The notes under the pieces are model-generated. The model was not told where the DNA came from, did no database searches, and saw nothing but the letters and a program-made list of their open reading frames with translations. Position numbers and translations under genes: made by a program. Positions 29,681 through 38,890 of a stretch of DNA of 64,000 nt are shown one piece after another. Source of the DNA: Rhodocyclales bacterium (GTDB lineage: Bacteria > Pseudomonadota > Gammaproteobacteria > Burkholderiales > Rhodocyclaceae); assembly GCA_003105015.1 (NCBI GenBank), contig PQAF01000028.1, positions 124,001 through 188,000 of the forward strand. Reading direction: 5' to 3'. Numbering within the stretch: the first letter of the stretch is position 1; each line of letters opens with the position of its first letter.

Positions 29681-31096
29681 ATGGGCGATAGCGATGCGAC
29701 TGCCGGCCTGGCGCCGCTCCACGCAAGAATGCGCGAAGCGGCAGCGCGCGACCCCCATCCCTCCTGGCGCAGCCGCGACGGGCAGCTGGCGGCGCTGGAG
29801 CGCCTGGTGCGCGAGAACGCGCCGGCCATCGCCGAGGCGATCCGCAGCGACTTCGGCAACCGCTCGCTGCACGAGACGCAGCTGCTCGAAATCTTTCCCT
29901 CCCTCGAAGGCATCCGCTACACGCGGCGCCACCTGAAGTCCTGGATGCGGCCGGAGCGCCGGCACGTCTCGCTATGGTTCCTGCCGGGCCGCGCCCGCGT
30001 GCTGCACCAGCCGCTCGGCGTGGTCGGCATCATCGTGCCGTGGAACTATCCGCTCTACCTCGCCGTGGGGCCGCTCACCGCCGCGCTCGCCGCCGGCAAC
30101 CGCGCCATGGTGAAGATGTCGGAGTACACGCCGGCCACCTCCGAGCTGTTCGCCCGCCTCGTCGCGAAATACTTCGCCGACGACGCGGTGGTGGTGGTGC
30201 AGGGCGACGCCGAGGTGGCGCAGGCCTTCGCCAAGCTGCCCTTCGGCCACCTGCTGTTTACCGGCTCGACCAAGGTGGGCTACAGCGTGATGCGCGCCGC
30301 AGCCGAGAACCTGACGCCGGTGACGCTGGAGTTGGGCGGCAAGTCGCCGGCCATCCTCGGGCCGGACTATCCCCTCGAAAAATTCGCCGAGCGCGTCGTC
30401 GTCGGCAAGACCATGAACGCCGGCCAGACCTGCATCGCGCCCGACTACGTGCTGGTGCCGGCCGGGCAGGAGCATGCCTTCATCGCCGCGGCGCAGAAGG
30501 CGGTGAACGCCTGCTACCCGGACATCCTGCGCACGCCGGACTATTCCTCGATCGTCAGCGAGCGGCATTACCGTCGGCTGCTCGGGCTGGTCGAGGATGC
30601 GCGCGGGCAGGGCGCCGAAGTGGTGCCGCTGTCCGCCACGGCGGAGCCGGACGCGGCGACGCGGCGCATCCCGCCGGTGGCGCTGCGCAACGTCACGCCG
30701 GGCATGCAGGTGATGCAGGAGGAGATCTTCGGCCCGCTGCTGCCGGTGGTGCCCTACCGCGACCTCGACGAGGCGATCGCCTACGTGAACGCGCGGCCGA
30801 ACCCGCTGGCGCTGTACTACTTCGACGAGGACCGCAGCCGCATCGACCGCGTGCTGGAAAAGACGCTGTCCGGCGGCGTCACCATCAACGACACCATCCT
30901 GCACATCGCCCAGGACAGCCTGCCCTTCGGCGGCGTCGGCGAGAGCGGCAAGGGCCACTACCACGGCTTCGAGGGCTTCGAGGCCTTCTCGAAGAAGAAG
31001 GCGGTGTTCTTCCAGTCGCGCCTGAACGGCATGGGGCTGTTCAAGCCGCCCTACGGCCGGTTGTTCGAGCGCATGGTGAAGTTCCTGCTCCGTTGA
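29681..31096 (+). CDS. coniferyl-aldehyde-type aldehyde dehydrogenase
   Basis: 471 residues. The start is the ATG at 29681, with GAGGAGGGG just upstream; the open frame extends earlier without family similarity. Class 3-like ALDH features are IIVPWNYPLYLAVGPLTAAL, FTGSTKVGYSVMRAAAENL, LELGGKSPAI, the catalytic cysteine in NAGQTCIAPDYVL, and the C-terminal SGKGHYHGFEGFEAFSKKK. Such enzymes oxidise aromatic or long-chain aldehydes. With the GMC oxidase downstream, alcohol to aldehyde to acid conversion is a reasonable pathway. Confidence 0.88.
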   Translation: MGDSDATAGLAPLHARMREAAARDPHPSWRSRDGQLAALERLVRENAPAIAEAIRSDFGNRSLHETQLLEIFPSLEGIRYTRRHLKSWMRPERRHVSLWFLPGRARVLHQPLGVVGIIVPWNYPLYLAVGPLTAALAAGNRAMVKMSEYTPATSELFARLVAKYFADDAVVVVQGDAEVAQAFAKLPFGHLLFTGSTKVGYSVMRAAAENLTPVTLELGGKSPAILGPDYPLEKFAERVVVGKTMNAGQTCIAPDYVLVPAGQEHAFIAAAQKAVNACYPDILRTPDYSSIVSERHYRRLLGLVEDARGQGAEVVPLSATAEPDAATRRIPPVALRNVTPGMQVMQEEIFGPLLPVVPYRDLDEAIAYVNARPNPLALYYFDEDRSRIDRVLEKTLSGGVTINDTILHIAQDSLPFGGVGESGKGHYHGFEGFEAFSKKKAVFFQSRLNGMGLFKPPYGRLFERMVKFLLR

Positions 31097-31114
31097 TGAA
31101 GATCGCGAACACCG

Positions 31115-31188
31115 CCGTCATTCCCGCGGAAGCGGGAATCCACAGGGTGCCGCCAAGGCCATGGATCCCCGCTTTCGCGGGGATGACG
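31115..31188. repeat. CGTCATTCCCGCG...CGCGGGGATGACG inverted repeat
   Basis: CCGTCATTCCCGCGGAAGCG at one end and CGCTTTCGCGGGGATGACG at the other, each with its own small hairpin. A widespread type of intergenic repeat in proteobacteria. It fills the gap between the aldehyde dehydrogenase and the Tat protein. Confidence 0.75.
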
Positions 31189-31193
31189 CTGCC

Positions 31194-31718
31194 ATGATCA
31201 CGCGGCGTCAGTTCATCAAGGCCGGGATCGTCGGCGGCGCCGCGCTGGCGGCGGCGGGCCTGTTCTATTCACGCAGCCTGAAGGAGGCGCCTGCGGGCGC
31301 CGTGCCGCAGGGACTGACTTTGCCGGGGCGGGCCATCGTCGCCGCCATCGTGCCGGTGGTGCTGGCCGGCGCGCTGCCGGCATCCGGCGAGGCGCGCAAG
31401 CAGGCCGTCGCACGGACGGTGGACGGCGTCGGCGTCGCCGTCTCAGGACTGTCTGCCGCGGCGCAGAAGGAACTCGCCGAGCTCTTCGCGCTGCTCGGCT
31501 TCGCGCCGGCGCGCGTGCTGCTGGCGGGGCTGTGGCCGAGTTGGGAAGAGGCCACGCCCGCGCAGATCGCGGATTTCCTGCAGAGCTGGCGCCTCAGCCG
31601 ACTCGGGCTGCTGCGCAGCGCCTATGCCGCCCTGCACGACCTCGTCCTCGGCGCCTGGTACGGCACGCCCGAGGCCTGGCCGGCCATCGGCTATCCCGGA
31701 CCGCCGGAGATCCTGTGA
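31194..31718 (+). CDS. Tat-exported small partner subunit of the GMC oxidoreductase
   Basis: 174 residues. The start is the ATG at 31194, giving a clear twin-arginine signal, MITRRQFIKAGIVGGAALAA; an upstream ATG at 31161 would fall in the repeat. The remainder is helical (AQKELAELFALLGFAPARVL). Small Tat proteins of this type, comparable to the gluconate 2-dehydrogenase gamma subunit, are encoded before a GMC flavoprotein and help its export or electron transfer. Its stop overlaps the GMC start. A copy of the dispersed motif is embedded in the coding region. Confidence 0.75.
   Translation: MITRRQFIKAGIVGGAALAAAGLFYSRSLKEAPAGAVPQGLTLPGRAIVAAIVPVVLAGALPASGEARKQAVARTVDGVGVAVSGLSAAAQKELAELFALLGFAPARVLLAGLWPSWEEATPAQIADFLQSWRLSRLGLLRSAYAALHDLVLGAWYGTPEAWPAIGYPGPPEIL
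31298..31321 (-). repeat. dispersed bipartite motif, copy 6
   Basis: Minus strand AAAGTCAGTC, 8-base spacer, ACGGCG, inside the Tat protein gene, encoding AVPQGLTL on the plus strand. Confidence 0.7.
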
Positions 31719-33322
31719 GAGACCCTTTCCTCGAAGGCATGGGCAGCGGCTGGCAGGTGATCGACGCCTCGGCGCTGGTCGCCGACCGCATGCTGGAAGT
31801 CGATGTCGCCATCGTCGGCAGCGGTGCCGGCGGCGGCATCGCCGCGGAAATCCTCGCGAAGGCCGGCCTCAAGGTGGCGATCGTCGAAGAGGGGCCGCTG
31901 AAGACCTCGACCGATTTCAGGATGCGCGAGGCCGACGCCTATCCGCAGCTCTACCAGGAGTCGGCGGCGCGCAAGACCAAGGACAAGGCCATCAACATCC
32001 TGCAGGGCCGCTGCGTCGGCGGCTCGACGACGGTGAACTGGACGAGCAGCTTCCGCACGCCGGCGACGACGCTGGCGCACTGGCAGCGCGAGTTCGGCCT
32101 GAAGGACCTGACCGTCGAAGGCCTGTCTCCCTGGTTCGACGCCGTCGACCGGCGGCTGAACATCCGCTACTGGGACATCAGCCCGAACGAGAACAACAAG
32201 CTGCTGCGCGAGGCGGCCTGGAAGCAGGGCGTCTCGGTGGCGCCGATGCGGCGCAACGTCAAGGGCTGCTGGAACCTCGGCTACTGCGGCATGGGCTGCC
32301 CGACCAACGCCAAGCAGTCGATGCTGGTGACGACGATTCCGGCCGCGCTCGGCGCCGGCGGCGTGCTGGCGCACCACCTGCGCGCCGAACGCCTCCTCCT
32401 GCAGGGGGACCGTGTCGAGGCGCTGGAGTGCGTGGCGATGCAGCCGGCCGGCATCCATGCGCTGCCGTACCGCGTGCAGGTCCGCGCGAAGCATTTCGTG
32501 CTGGCGGCCGGCGCCATCGGCTCGCCGGCCCTGCTGTTGCGCAGCGGCGCGCCGGACCCGAGCCGCCTGCTCGGGCGGCGCACCTTCCTGCACCCGACGA
32601 CGGTGTCGTCCGCGCTCATGGACCACGAGGTAAGGGGCTACGCCGGCGCGCCGCAGACGATCTATTCCGACCACTACCTGGACAACGTCGCCGTCGACGG
32701 ACCGATGGGCTACAAGCTGGAAGTGCCGCCGATGCATCCGGTGCTGTTCTCCACCACCCTGCAGGGCTACGGCGAGGCGCACGCGCGGCTGATGGGCGAG
32801 TTCGCCAATGCCCACGCCATGCTGGCGCTGCTGCGCGACGGCTTCCATCCCGACAGCCCCGGCGGCAGCGTGCAGCTGGGCGACAACGGCGCGCCGGTGC
32901 TCGACTACCCGATTACGGATTTCGTCTGGGACGGCGTGCGCCGCTCCTGGCTGGCGATGGCCGAGCTGCAGTTCGCCGCCGGCGCGAAGCGCGTCTATGT
33001 CGTGCACGAGCAGTGCGAGGGCTACGCCAGCCTCGACGAGGCGAAGGCCGGCATCGCGCAGCTGCCGCTGAAGAATCAGCTGGCGCGCGTCGTCAGCGCG
33101 CACGTCATGGGCGGCTGCGGCATGGCGGCCGACGAGAAGCGCGGCGCCACCGATGCCTGGGGGCGCTACCGCGGGCTGGCCAACCTGACGGTGTGCGACG
33201 GCTCGCTGTTCCCGACCAGCATCGGCGCCAACCCGCAGCAGTCGGTGTACGGCCTGGCGGCGCGCAACGCCAGCCGGCTGGCGGAAGAATTGACGAAACA
33301 GCCGGCGCCGGCGCTGGCCTGA
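31715..33322 (+). CDS. GMC-family FAD oxidoreductase (alcohol oxidase/dehydrogenase type)
   Basis: 535 residues from a GTG at 31715 overlapping the previous stop (GTGA). N-terminal FAD-binding VDVAIVGSGAGGGIAAEIL, then GRCVGGSTTVNWTSSFRTP, the NLGYCGMGCPTNAKQSML segment, and the C-terminal catalytic HVMGGCGMAADEKRGATDAW and SLFPTSIGANPQQSVYGLA. The CGMGCPTNAK region is seen in long-chain alcohol oxidases and related bacterial enzymes. It probably works in the periplasm or at the membrane with the Tat protein. Substrate is likely a long-chain or cyclic alcohol, unproven. Confidence 0.88.
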   Translation: MRDPFLEGMGSGWQVIDASALVADRMLEVDVAIVGSGAGGGIAAEILAKAGLKVAIVEEGPLKTSTDFRMREADAYPQLYQESAARKTKDKAINILQGRCVGGSTTVNWTSSFRTPATTLAHWQREFGLKDLTVEGLSPWFDAVDRRLNIRYWDISPNENNKLLREAAWKQGVSVAPMRRNVKGCWNLGYCGMGCPTNAKQSMLVTTIPAALGAGGVLAHHLRAERLLLQGDRVEALECVAMQPAGIHALPYRVQVRAKHFVLAAGAIGSPALLLRSGAPDPSRLLGRRTFLHPTTVSSALMDHEVRGYAGAPQTIYSDHYLDNVAVDGPMGYKLEVPPMHPVLFSTTLQGYGEAHARLMGEFANAHAMLALLRDGFHPDSPGGSVQLGDNGAPVLDYPITDFVWDGVRRSWLAMAELQFAAGAKRVYVVHEQCEGYASLDEAKAGIAQLPLKNQLARVVSAHVMGGCGMAADEKRGATDAWGRYRGLANLTVCDGSLFPTSIGANPQQSVYGLAARNASRLAEELTKQPAPALA

Positions 33323-33328
33323 TATGAA

Positions 33329-33372
33329 CTCCCTCTCCCCCGCAAGCGGGGGAGAGGGCTGGGGAGAGGGGG
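33329..33372. repeat. intergenic CTCTCCCCCGC hairpin repeat (copy 3)
   Basis: CCCTCTCCCCCGC-AAGC-GGGGGAGAGGG with trailing CTGGGGAGAGGGGGAG, which also supplies the purine-rich ribosome binding region of the lipase gene. Confidence 0.7.
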
Positions 33373-33376
33373 AGAT

Positions 33377-34294
33377 ATGGCGGCTGCGACACTTCACCGT
33401 TTGATGCTGGCCGGCGAAGCCGTGCTGTACCTGCTGCTGGGCGCGCTGCTGGTCGGCCGCTTCGGCTGGGCCGTGCAGCAGGCCGTCGGCCTGGCGATGC
33501 TCCTCGCCGTCCTCGGGCGCACGCTCATCATCGCCACCACCTTCGCCTTCTCGCGCGCCTACGCGGCGGCCCCGCCGGCGGGCTTGGCCATCGGCGCCGG
33601 CCGCGGCATCGTCATGGCGCTGCGCGAGCTGGCCGCCTTCTGCCTGCTGTTCTCGGTGGTGATGCCCTTCGAGCGCTTCTTCATGGCGGCCGACCGCGTC
33701 GGCCGCGCCGAGGGCGGGCGCCTGCCGGTGCTGCTGGTGCACGGCTACCAGTGCAACCGCGGCTTCTGGTTCGAACTGCGCGGCCGCATCGCGCGCGCCG
33801 GCTGGCAGGTCGGCACGATCAGCCTCGCCCCGGTGTTCAACGACATCGACGCCTACGTCGAGCTGCTCGCGCGCCGCATCGACGAGGTCTGCGCCGCCGC
33901 CGGCACGGAGCGGCTGATCCTGGTCGGCCACAGCATGGGCGGGCTGGTGTCGCGCGCCTACCTGCGCGCGCATGGCAATGCGAAGGTGGCGAAGCTGGTG
34001 ACACTCGGCTCGCCGCACCACGGCAGCCGGCTGGCGGTGATGGGGCCGGGCCGCAACGCGCGCCAGATGATTCCCGGCAGCGACTGGCTGGCCGGCCTCA
34101 ACGCGCCGGGCGCCGTGCCGCTGCCCGCCGCGACGGTGTCGATCTACAGCTGCCAGGACAACTACGTCATGCCGCAGGACAGCTCGCTGCTGGAAGGGGC
34201 GAAGGTGGTGCCGCTGGCCGGCCTCGGCCACCTCGAGATGGCCTTCTCGCCGGAGGTCGAGCGGGTGCTGCTGGCGGAATTGAGTGCGACGTAG
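33377..34294 (+). CDS. alpha/beta-hydrolase, lipase-like
   Basis: 305 residues. The N-terminal 110 residues contain three hydrophobic helices (AVLYLLLGALLVGRFGWAV; AVGLAMLLAVLGRTLIIATT; ELAAFCLLFSVVMPF), so the enzyme is anchored in the inner membrane. The hydrolase domain follows: VLLVHGYQCNRGFWFELRGR (oxyanion region), nucleophile elbow LVGHSMGGLVSRAYLR, VTLGSPHHGSRLAVMGPGRN and the final histidine in AGLGHLEMAF. These are the elements of bacterial triacylglycerol lipases/esterases. Its location beside alcohol-oxidising and wax-ester genes fits lipid ester hydrolysis. Confidence 0.87.
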   Translation: MAAATLHRLMLAGEAVLYLLLGALLVGRFGWAVQQAVGLAMLLAVLGRTLIIATTFAFSRAYAAAPPAGLAIGAGRGIVMALRELAAFCLLFSVVMPFERFFMAADRVGRAEGGRLPVLLVHGYQCNRGFWFELRGRIARAGWQVGTISLAPVFNDIDAYVELLARRIDEVCAAAGTERLILVGHSMGGLVSRAYLRAHGNAKVAKLVTLGSPHHGSRLAVMGPGRNARQMIPGSDWLAGLNAPGAVPLPAATVSIYSCQDNYVMPQDSSLLEGAKVVPLAGLGHLEMAFSPEVERVLLAELSAT

Positions 34295-34360
34295 GTCGGC
34301 CTTCAGGCCGACTAGGGACGCTGTTCAAACGCTGCTGTCGGGCTGAAGCCCGACCTACAG
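34291..34360. repeat. GTAGGTCGG..CCGACCTAC hairpin repeat (copy 1)
   Basis: GTAGGTCGGCCTTCAGGCCG and GTCGGGCTGAAGCCCGACCT are two nested hairpins that also pair with each other. It spans the convergent ends of the lipase and peroxiredoxin genes and includes the peroxiredoxin stop codon, so it probably acts as a bidirectional terminator. Second copy at 42365-42431. Confidence 0.75.
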
Positions 34361-34816
34361 AAACTTCAGCACTTCCTCCCCGTGGTTGGGGCAGTTGGGG
34401 TCGTCGAGGACGTGGGCGATCCTGCCCTTCTCGTCGATGATGAAGGTCACCCGCTGGTTCATTCCCGTCAGCGCCCGCGCCACCCCGAACAGTCCCGAGC
34501 CGGCGACGCCGTAGGCCTTGGCCATGCTGCGGTCGGTGTCGGCAAGCAGCGGGAAGTTCAGCTTGTATTTCGATGTGAACTTCTTGTGCGAGGCCTCGTC
34601 CTGCGCGGAGACGCCGAGGATCGCCGCGCCTTTCGCCGCGATGTCGCGGTTGAAGTCGCGCAGCGAGCAGGCCTGGGCCGTGCAGCCCGGCGTGTCGTCC
34701 ATCGGATAGAAATACAGCACCAGCTTCTTGCCGCGGAAATCCGACAGCTTGATGGTGCTGCCGTCGGTGGCGTGGCAGGAAAAGTCGGGGGCGGGGTCGC
34801 CGGGTTTCGGTCTCAT
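34355..34816 (-). CDS. peroxiredoxin, BCP/PrxQ family
   Basis: 153 residues from the ATG at 34816 ([12 protein letters not shown]), preceded by AGGAG at seven bases. The peroxidatic cysteine motif is [20 protein letters not shown] with the resolving cysteine five residues later, as in Prx[17 protein letters not shown] and [14 protein letters not shown] are family blocks. It reduces hydrogen peroxide and alkyl or fatty acid hydroperoxides using thioredoxin. A second BCP-type gene is at 53258. Confidence 0.92.
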   Translation of the reverse strand: MRPKPGDPAPDFSCHATDGSTIKLSDFRGKKLVLYFYPMDDTPGCTAQACSLRDFNRDIAAKGAAILGVSAQDEASHKKFTSKYKLNFPLLADTDRSMAKAYGVAGSGLFGVARALTGMNQRVTFIIDEKGRIAHVLDDPNCPNHGEEVLKFL

Positions 34817-34842
34817 GGTTAGTCTCCTGTCGGGGTAAGGCA

Positions 34843-34931
34843 TTCACCACGGCGGGCACGGCGTACACGGCGAAAAGCGAAACATTTCGAGAAGAAGCGC
34901 TTTCGCCGTGCCCGCCGTGTCGCCGTGGTAA
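34843..34931. repeat. intergenic hairpin repeat, CACGGCG family (copy 2)
   Basis: TTCACCACGGCGGGCACGGC, further CACGGCG units, a loop of about 25 bases and the complementary arm ending CGCCGTGGTAAA. Same family as 5779-5860. It lies between the peroxiredoxin and the end of the fatty acyl-CoA reductase gene. Confidence 0.8.
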
Positions 34932-34937
34932 ATGCTT

Positions 34938-36923
34938 TCAAAAGTGTATTCCGCGCATCAGCTGGCTGAAGGCGACCTGGTCGGCGGTCTGCTGCGCATC
35001 GCCTTCCTTCCTGCCGGTGGCCGCGGACGAGTCGGGGAACATGCGGAAGCTGGTGTTCATGATGATCTGCGCCACCTTCGGCGAGAAGGCGTGCACCACC
35101 TGGCCGAAGACGCCGAGGCGGGTGGCGATGCGCACCGGCTTGTGCACGATGGCCTCCACCACCAGGTCGGCGGCCTCCTCGGGCGTCAGCGTCGGCACGT
35201 TCTGGTAGAGCTTGGTCGGCGCGATCATCGGCGTCCTCACCAGCGGCATGTTGATCGACGTGAAGTCGATGCCGCGGTCGGCGAACTCCGAGGCGGCGCA
35301 GCGCGAATAGGCCTCCAGCGCCGATTTCGAGGCGACGTAGGCGGAGAAGCGCGGCGCGTTGGTGAGCACGCCGATGGAGGAGATGTTGACGATGTGGCCC
35401 TTCTTCTTCTCGATCATCTTCGGCAGGAAGCCCATGGTCAGGCGCACCGCGGCGAAGTAGTTGAGCTGCATGCAGCGCTCGAAGTCGTGGAAGCGGTCGA
35501 AGGAATTCTCGATGGCGCGGCGGATCGAGCGGCCGGCGTTGTTGATGAGGATGTCCACGCCGCCGTATTCCTCGTTGACCTGGCGGACGAAGTCGTCGCA
35601 TTGCGCGTAGTCGGAGATGTCGGCGGAGTAGGCGACGAGTTCCAGGCCGTCGGCCGCGAACTCGCGCTTGGCCTCGGCCAGCTTCTCCTCGTCGCGGGCG
35701 ACGATGACGGTGATGGCGCCGGCCTCGGCCAGCTTGCGCGCGGTGGCCTTGCCGATGCCGGAGGAGCCGCCGGTGACCAGCACCACCTTGCCCTTGACCT
35801 GGCCCTTCAGGGTGCGGTCGATGAAGAGGTCGGGGTCGAGGTGGCGTTCCCAGTAGTCCCACAGCCGCCAGGCGTAGTCCTCCAGCGGCGGCACGGCGAT
35901 GCCGGTGCCGGCCAGCGCCTTCTCCGTCTCGCGGCAGTCGAAGCGCGTCGGGTAGTTCACGAAGTCGAGGATGTCGTCGGGCAGGCCGAGGTCCTTCATG
36001 AGGGCGTTGCGGATGCGCCGCACCGGGGTGAGGGCCATCAGGCTCTTCTTGACGCCGCGCGGGATGAAGCCGAGCAGGGCGGCGTTTATGCGCATGCCCA
36101 TGTCCGGCGCGTGGGCGGCGCGGGCGAGGATCTGCAGCACGTCGCCGACGCGGTGCGGGTGCGGGTCGGTGAGGTGGAAGCACTTGCCGTCCAGGCCCTC
36201 CAGGTGGGCGATGTGGTCCATGGCGGCGACGACGAAGTCCACCGGCACGATGTTGATGCGGCCGCCCTCGAGGCCGATGGTCGGCATCCACGGCGGCAGG
36301 ATCCTGCGCAGCTTCTGGATGATCTTGAAGAAGTAGTAGGGGCCGTCGATCTTGTCCATCTCGCCGGTGCGCGAGTCGCCGACCACCGAGCTGGGACGGT
36401 AGATGCGCCAGGGCACCTTGCACTCCTTGCGCACGATGCCCTCGGCCTCGTGCTTGGTGCGGAAGTAGGGGTGCTCGAGGTTCTCCGCCTCCTCGAACAT
36501 GTCCTCGCGGAAGATGCCCTCGAACATGCCGGCGGCGGCGATCGAGCTCATGTGGTGGAAGCAGCGCGCCTCGATGGCCTCGGCCAGGGCGAGGGTGTTG
36601 CGGGTGCCGGCGATGTTGACGGCCTCGTCCTCCTCGGCGGAGGCGGCGAGGTCGTAGAGGGCGGCCAGGTGGAAGAAGTGGTCGATCCTGCCCTTCAGCT
36701 TCTTCTGCTCGGCCCGGGAGACGCCGAGCTGCCTTTCCTTGAGGTCGCCGACGACGGGAATCGCCCGGTCCCGGTCGACGCCCCAGAAGGCGTAGAGGGC
36801 CTCGAGCCTTTCCGGGTCGCTGGCGCGGGTGAGGAAATGCACCGTGCTGCCGGGGCGGGCGAGCAGCTTTTTGACGAGACGCTTGCCGATGAAACCGGTC
36901 GCACCGGTGACGAAATAGTCCAT
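34938..36923 (-). CDS. fatty acyl-CoA reductase (two-domain, alcohol-forming; MAACR-like)
   Basis: 661 residues from the ATG at 36923 (MDYFVTGATGFIGKRLVKKL) with GGAGG upstream. Two Rossmann units: an extended SDR/male-sterility reductase domain (about 1-365; HFFHLAALYDLAASAEED, YFRTKHEAEGIVRKECKVPW) and a classical SDR domain (about 375-661; VVLVTGGSSGIGKATARKLA, NINNAG-type segment, SAYVASKSALEAYSRCA). Length, order and many segments (HPYFRTKHEAE, EMDKIDGPYYFFKIIQKLR) match the Marinobacter fatty acyl-CoA reductase of 661 residues. That enzyme reduces acyl-CoA through the aldehyde to the fatty alcohol with NADPH. The alcohol can be esterified by the WS/DGAT encoded at 40455. Confidence 0.9.
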   Translation of the reverse strand: MDYFVTGATGFIGKRLVKKLLARPGSTVHFLTRASDPERLEALYAFWGVDRDRAIPVVGDLKERQLGVSRAEQKKLKGRIDHFFHLAALYDLAASAEEDEAVNIAGTRNTLALAEAIEARCFHHMSSIAAAGMFEGIFREDMFEEAENLEHPYFRTKHEAEGIVRKECKVPWRIYRPSSVVGDSRTGEMDKIDGPYYFFKIIQKLRRILPPWMPTIGLEGGRINIVPVDFVVAAMDHIAHLEGLDGKCFHLTDPHPHRVGDVLQILARAAHAPDMGMRINAALLGFIPRGVKKSLMALTPVRRIRNALMKDLGLPDDILDFVNYPTRFDCRETEKALAGTGIAVPPLEDYAWRLWDYWERHLDPDLFIDRTLKGQVKGKVVLVTGGSSGIGKATARKLAEAGAITVIVARDEEKLAEAKREFAADGLELVAYSADISDYAQCDDFVRQVNEEYGGVDILINNAGRSIRRAIENSFDRFHDFERCMQLNYFAAVRLTMGFLPKMIEKKKGHIVNISSIGVLTNAPRFSAYVASKSALEAYSRCAASEFADRGIDFTSINMPLVRTPMIAPTKLYQNVPTLTPEEAADLVVEAIVHKPVRIATRLGVFGQVVHAFSPKVAQIIMNTSFRMFPDSSAATGRKEGDAQQTADQVAFSQLMRGIHF

Positions 36924-37112
36924 GCGAGCCTCCTCTTGAAGAGGAAATATCATACATGGGAACCCTGCGGCCGAGCAGGCCCGGACAGAGGCATTTCTAG
37001 AGTGAACACCCCAGCTTTTTAGTGTGCCTTGCCTAATTATTCCCGCTAGATTGTCGATGCAGGACGGCAGTCCGGAAGGTTCGCATTACAACTTCGCACA
37101 GGAGGCAGCATC

Positions 37113-37550
37113 ATGGTCAAGAAACTCAAGGCATTGGCAGGCGGCGCGTCGGCGGACAGCGAATTTGCGCAGACGGTGCGCGAGTCGGCGCAGCAAATCT
37201 GGTTGGCGGGGCTGGGCGCGTTTGCCAAGGCCCAGGCCAGCGGTTCGAAATTCCAGGCGGAGGGCATGAAGATGTTCGAGGCGTTGGTGAAGGAAGGCGA
37301 GGCCCGCCAGTCGTTCGTGCGCAAGGTGACGGGCAAGAAGATGGCCGAGGCGGCCGCCAAGGCCTCCGGCACCTGGGACAAGCTGGAGCAGGTCTTCGAG
37401 GATCGCGTCGCCCGCTCGCTGTCGAGCCTCGGCGTGCCGACCAAGAAGGACATCGAGACCCTCTCCAAGCGCGTTGCCGAACTGACCGAGGTCGTGCAGA
37501 CCCTGAGCGGAGAGAAGCCGGCTCCGCGCCGCCGCGCCGCGAAGAAGTAA
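37113..37550 (+). CDS. phasin-like PHA granule-associated protein
   Basis: 145 residues. The N-terminal 110 residues are amphipathic helix (QQIWLAGLGAFAKAQASGSK, then FEALVKEGEARQSFVRKVTG), followed by a heptad-like DIETLSKRVAELTEVVQTLS and a basic tail PAPRRRAAKK. This matches the PhaF/PhaI phasin family, which coats polyhydroxyalkanoate granules and may link them to DNA through the basic tail. RBS GGAGGCAGC precedes the ATG. A patatin-like gene follows after 27 bases, probably co-transcribed. Confidence 0.88.
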   Translation: MVKKLKALAGGASADSEFAQTVRESAQQIWLAGLGAFAKAQASGSKFQAEGMKMFEALVKEGEARQSFVRKVTGKKMAEAAAKASGTWDKLEQVFEDRVARSLSSLGVPTKKDIETLSKRVAELTEVVQTLSGEKPAPRRRAAKK

Positions 37551-37577
37551 GCGTCCCTCCGGCTCGAGGGGCGGATC

Positions 37578-38843
37578 ATGGTGCAGGCGCGCGCGGCGCG
37601 CGTGAAGGGGCGCAAGGCCGTTCCTTCGCGCGTGGGGCTGGCCCTCGCAGGGGGCGGCCCCCTCGGCGGGATTTACGAGCTCGGCGCGCTGCTGGCGCTG
37701 TCCGAGTCGCTCGAGGGCGTCGACTTCAATGCGCTCGACGTCTATGTCGGCGTGAGTTCCGGCGGCTTCCTTGCCGCCGGCCTGGCGAACGGGCTGACGC
37801 CCGAGCGCATGCGCCACATGTTCATCGAGAGCGACACGTCGGAGGAGCCCTTCGAGCCGGAGTTCCTGCTCAAGCCGGCCTTCCGCGAATATGCCCTGCG
37901 CGCGCTGTCGGTGCCGCCGCTCCTGCTGGCCTCGATCTGGAACTACCTGGCCAATCCCTGGAGCCAGAACTTCTTCGAGTCTTTCCAGCGCCTGTCGCAG
38001 GCCATCCCGACCGGCATCTTCAACAGCGCCGGCATCCACCAGTTCCTCGGCCGCATCTTCAACGCGCCCGGCCGCAGCAACGATTTCCGCCTGTTGAAGC
38101 GCCGCCTGTTCCTCGTCGCGACCGACCTCGATTCGGGCGAGTCGGTGGTGTTCGGCGCGCCCGGCCGCGAGCACGTGCCGATTTCCACGGCGGTGCAGGC
38201 CAGCGCGGCGCTGCCGGGGCTGTTCCCGCCGGTGGAGATCGACGGCCGGCATTACGTCGACGGCGCCCTGAAGAAGACCCTGCACGCCTCGGTGGCCCTC
38301 AAGGAGGGCGCCAATCTGGTGTTGTGCGTGAACCCGCTGGTGCCCTTCGATTCCGAACTGGCCGGCAAGCGCGGCACCGGCAAGCGCCACAAGCTGGTGG
38401 AGGGCGGCCTGCCGGTGGTGCTGGCGCAGACCTTCCGTTCCATCATCCACTCGCGCATGCAGGTCGGGCTGTCCAAGTACAAGACCGACTACCGCAACGC
38501 CGACGTGGTGCTGTTCGAGCCGAACAGCGACGATGCCGAGATGTTCTTCACCAACATGTTCAGCTACGCCAGCCGCCGCCGCCTGTGCGAGCACGCCTAC
38601 CAGAAGACGCGCATCGAGCTCTACCGGCGCCGCCACGAGCTGGGGCCGATCCTGGCGAAGCACGGCATCCGCATCCGCCTGGAGGCGCTCAAGGAGAAGC
38701 GCTCCCTCATCCACCACGACGTCGCCGGCCATGCCGAGAAGGAGGACACCCTCCTGGCCGCCAGCCACCGGCTGGGGGATTCCCTCGAGGAGCTGGAGCG
38801 CTGGCTGAAACGGCGGGCGGAGGCGGGGCGCAAGGCGGCCTGA
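37578..38843 (+). CDS. patatin-like phospholipase
   Basis: 421 residues. Patatin motifs: the oxyanion glycine-rich loop LALAGGGPLGGIYELGALLA, the nucleophile elbow YVGVSSGGFLAAGL, and the catalytic aspartate in HYVDGALKKTLHAS. C-terminal 150 residues are helical (RRHELGPILAKHGIRIRLEA). Patatin-like proteins hydrolyse acyl chains from lipids; here, next to a phasin, an action on granule lipids or membrane-derived acyl groups is plausible. Co-directional with the phasin upstream and the TetR gene downstream (47-base gap). Confidence 0.87.
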   Translation: MVQARAARVKGRKAVPSRVGLALAGGGPLGGIYELGALLALSESLEGVDFNALDVYVGVSSGGFLAAGLANGLTPERMRHMFIESDTSEEPFEPEFLLKPAFREYALRALSVPPLLLASIWNYLANPWSQNFFESFQRLSQAIPTGIFNSAGIHQFLGRIFNAPGRSNDFRLLKRRLFLVATDLDSGESVVFGAPGREHVPISTAVQASAALPGLFPPVEIDGRHYVDGALKKTLHASVALKEGANLVLCVNPLVPFDSELAGKRGTGKRHKLVEGGLPVVLAQTFRSIIHSRMQVGLSKYKTDYRNADVVLFEPNSDDAEMFFTNMFSYASRRRLCEHAYQKTRIELYRRRHELGPILAKHGIRIRLEALKEKRSLIHHDVAGHAEKEDTLLAASHRLGDSLEELERWLKRRAEAGRKAA

Positions 38844-38890
38844 CGTTTCCGGTTTTGCCTCGCGCAGCGGGGTGCTATGCTTTGCAGGAC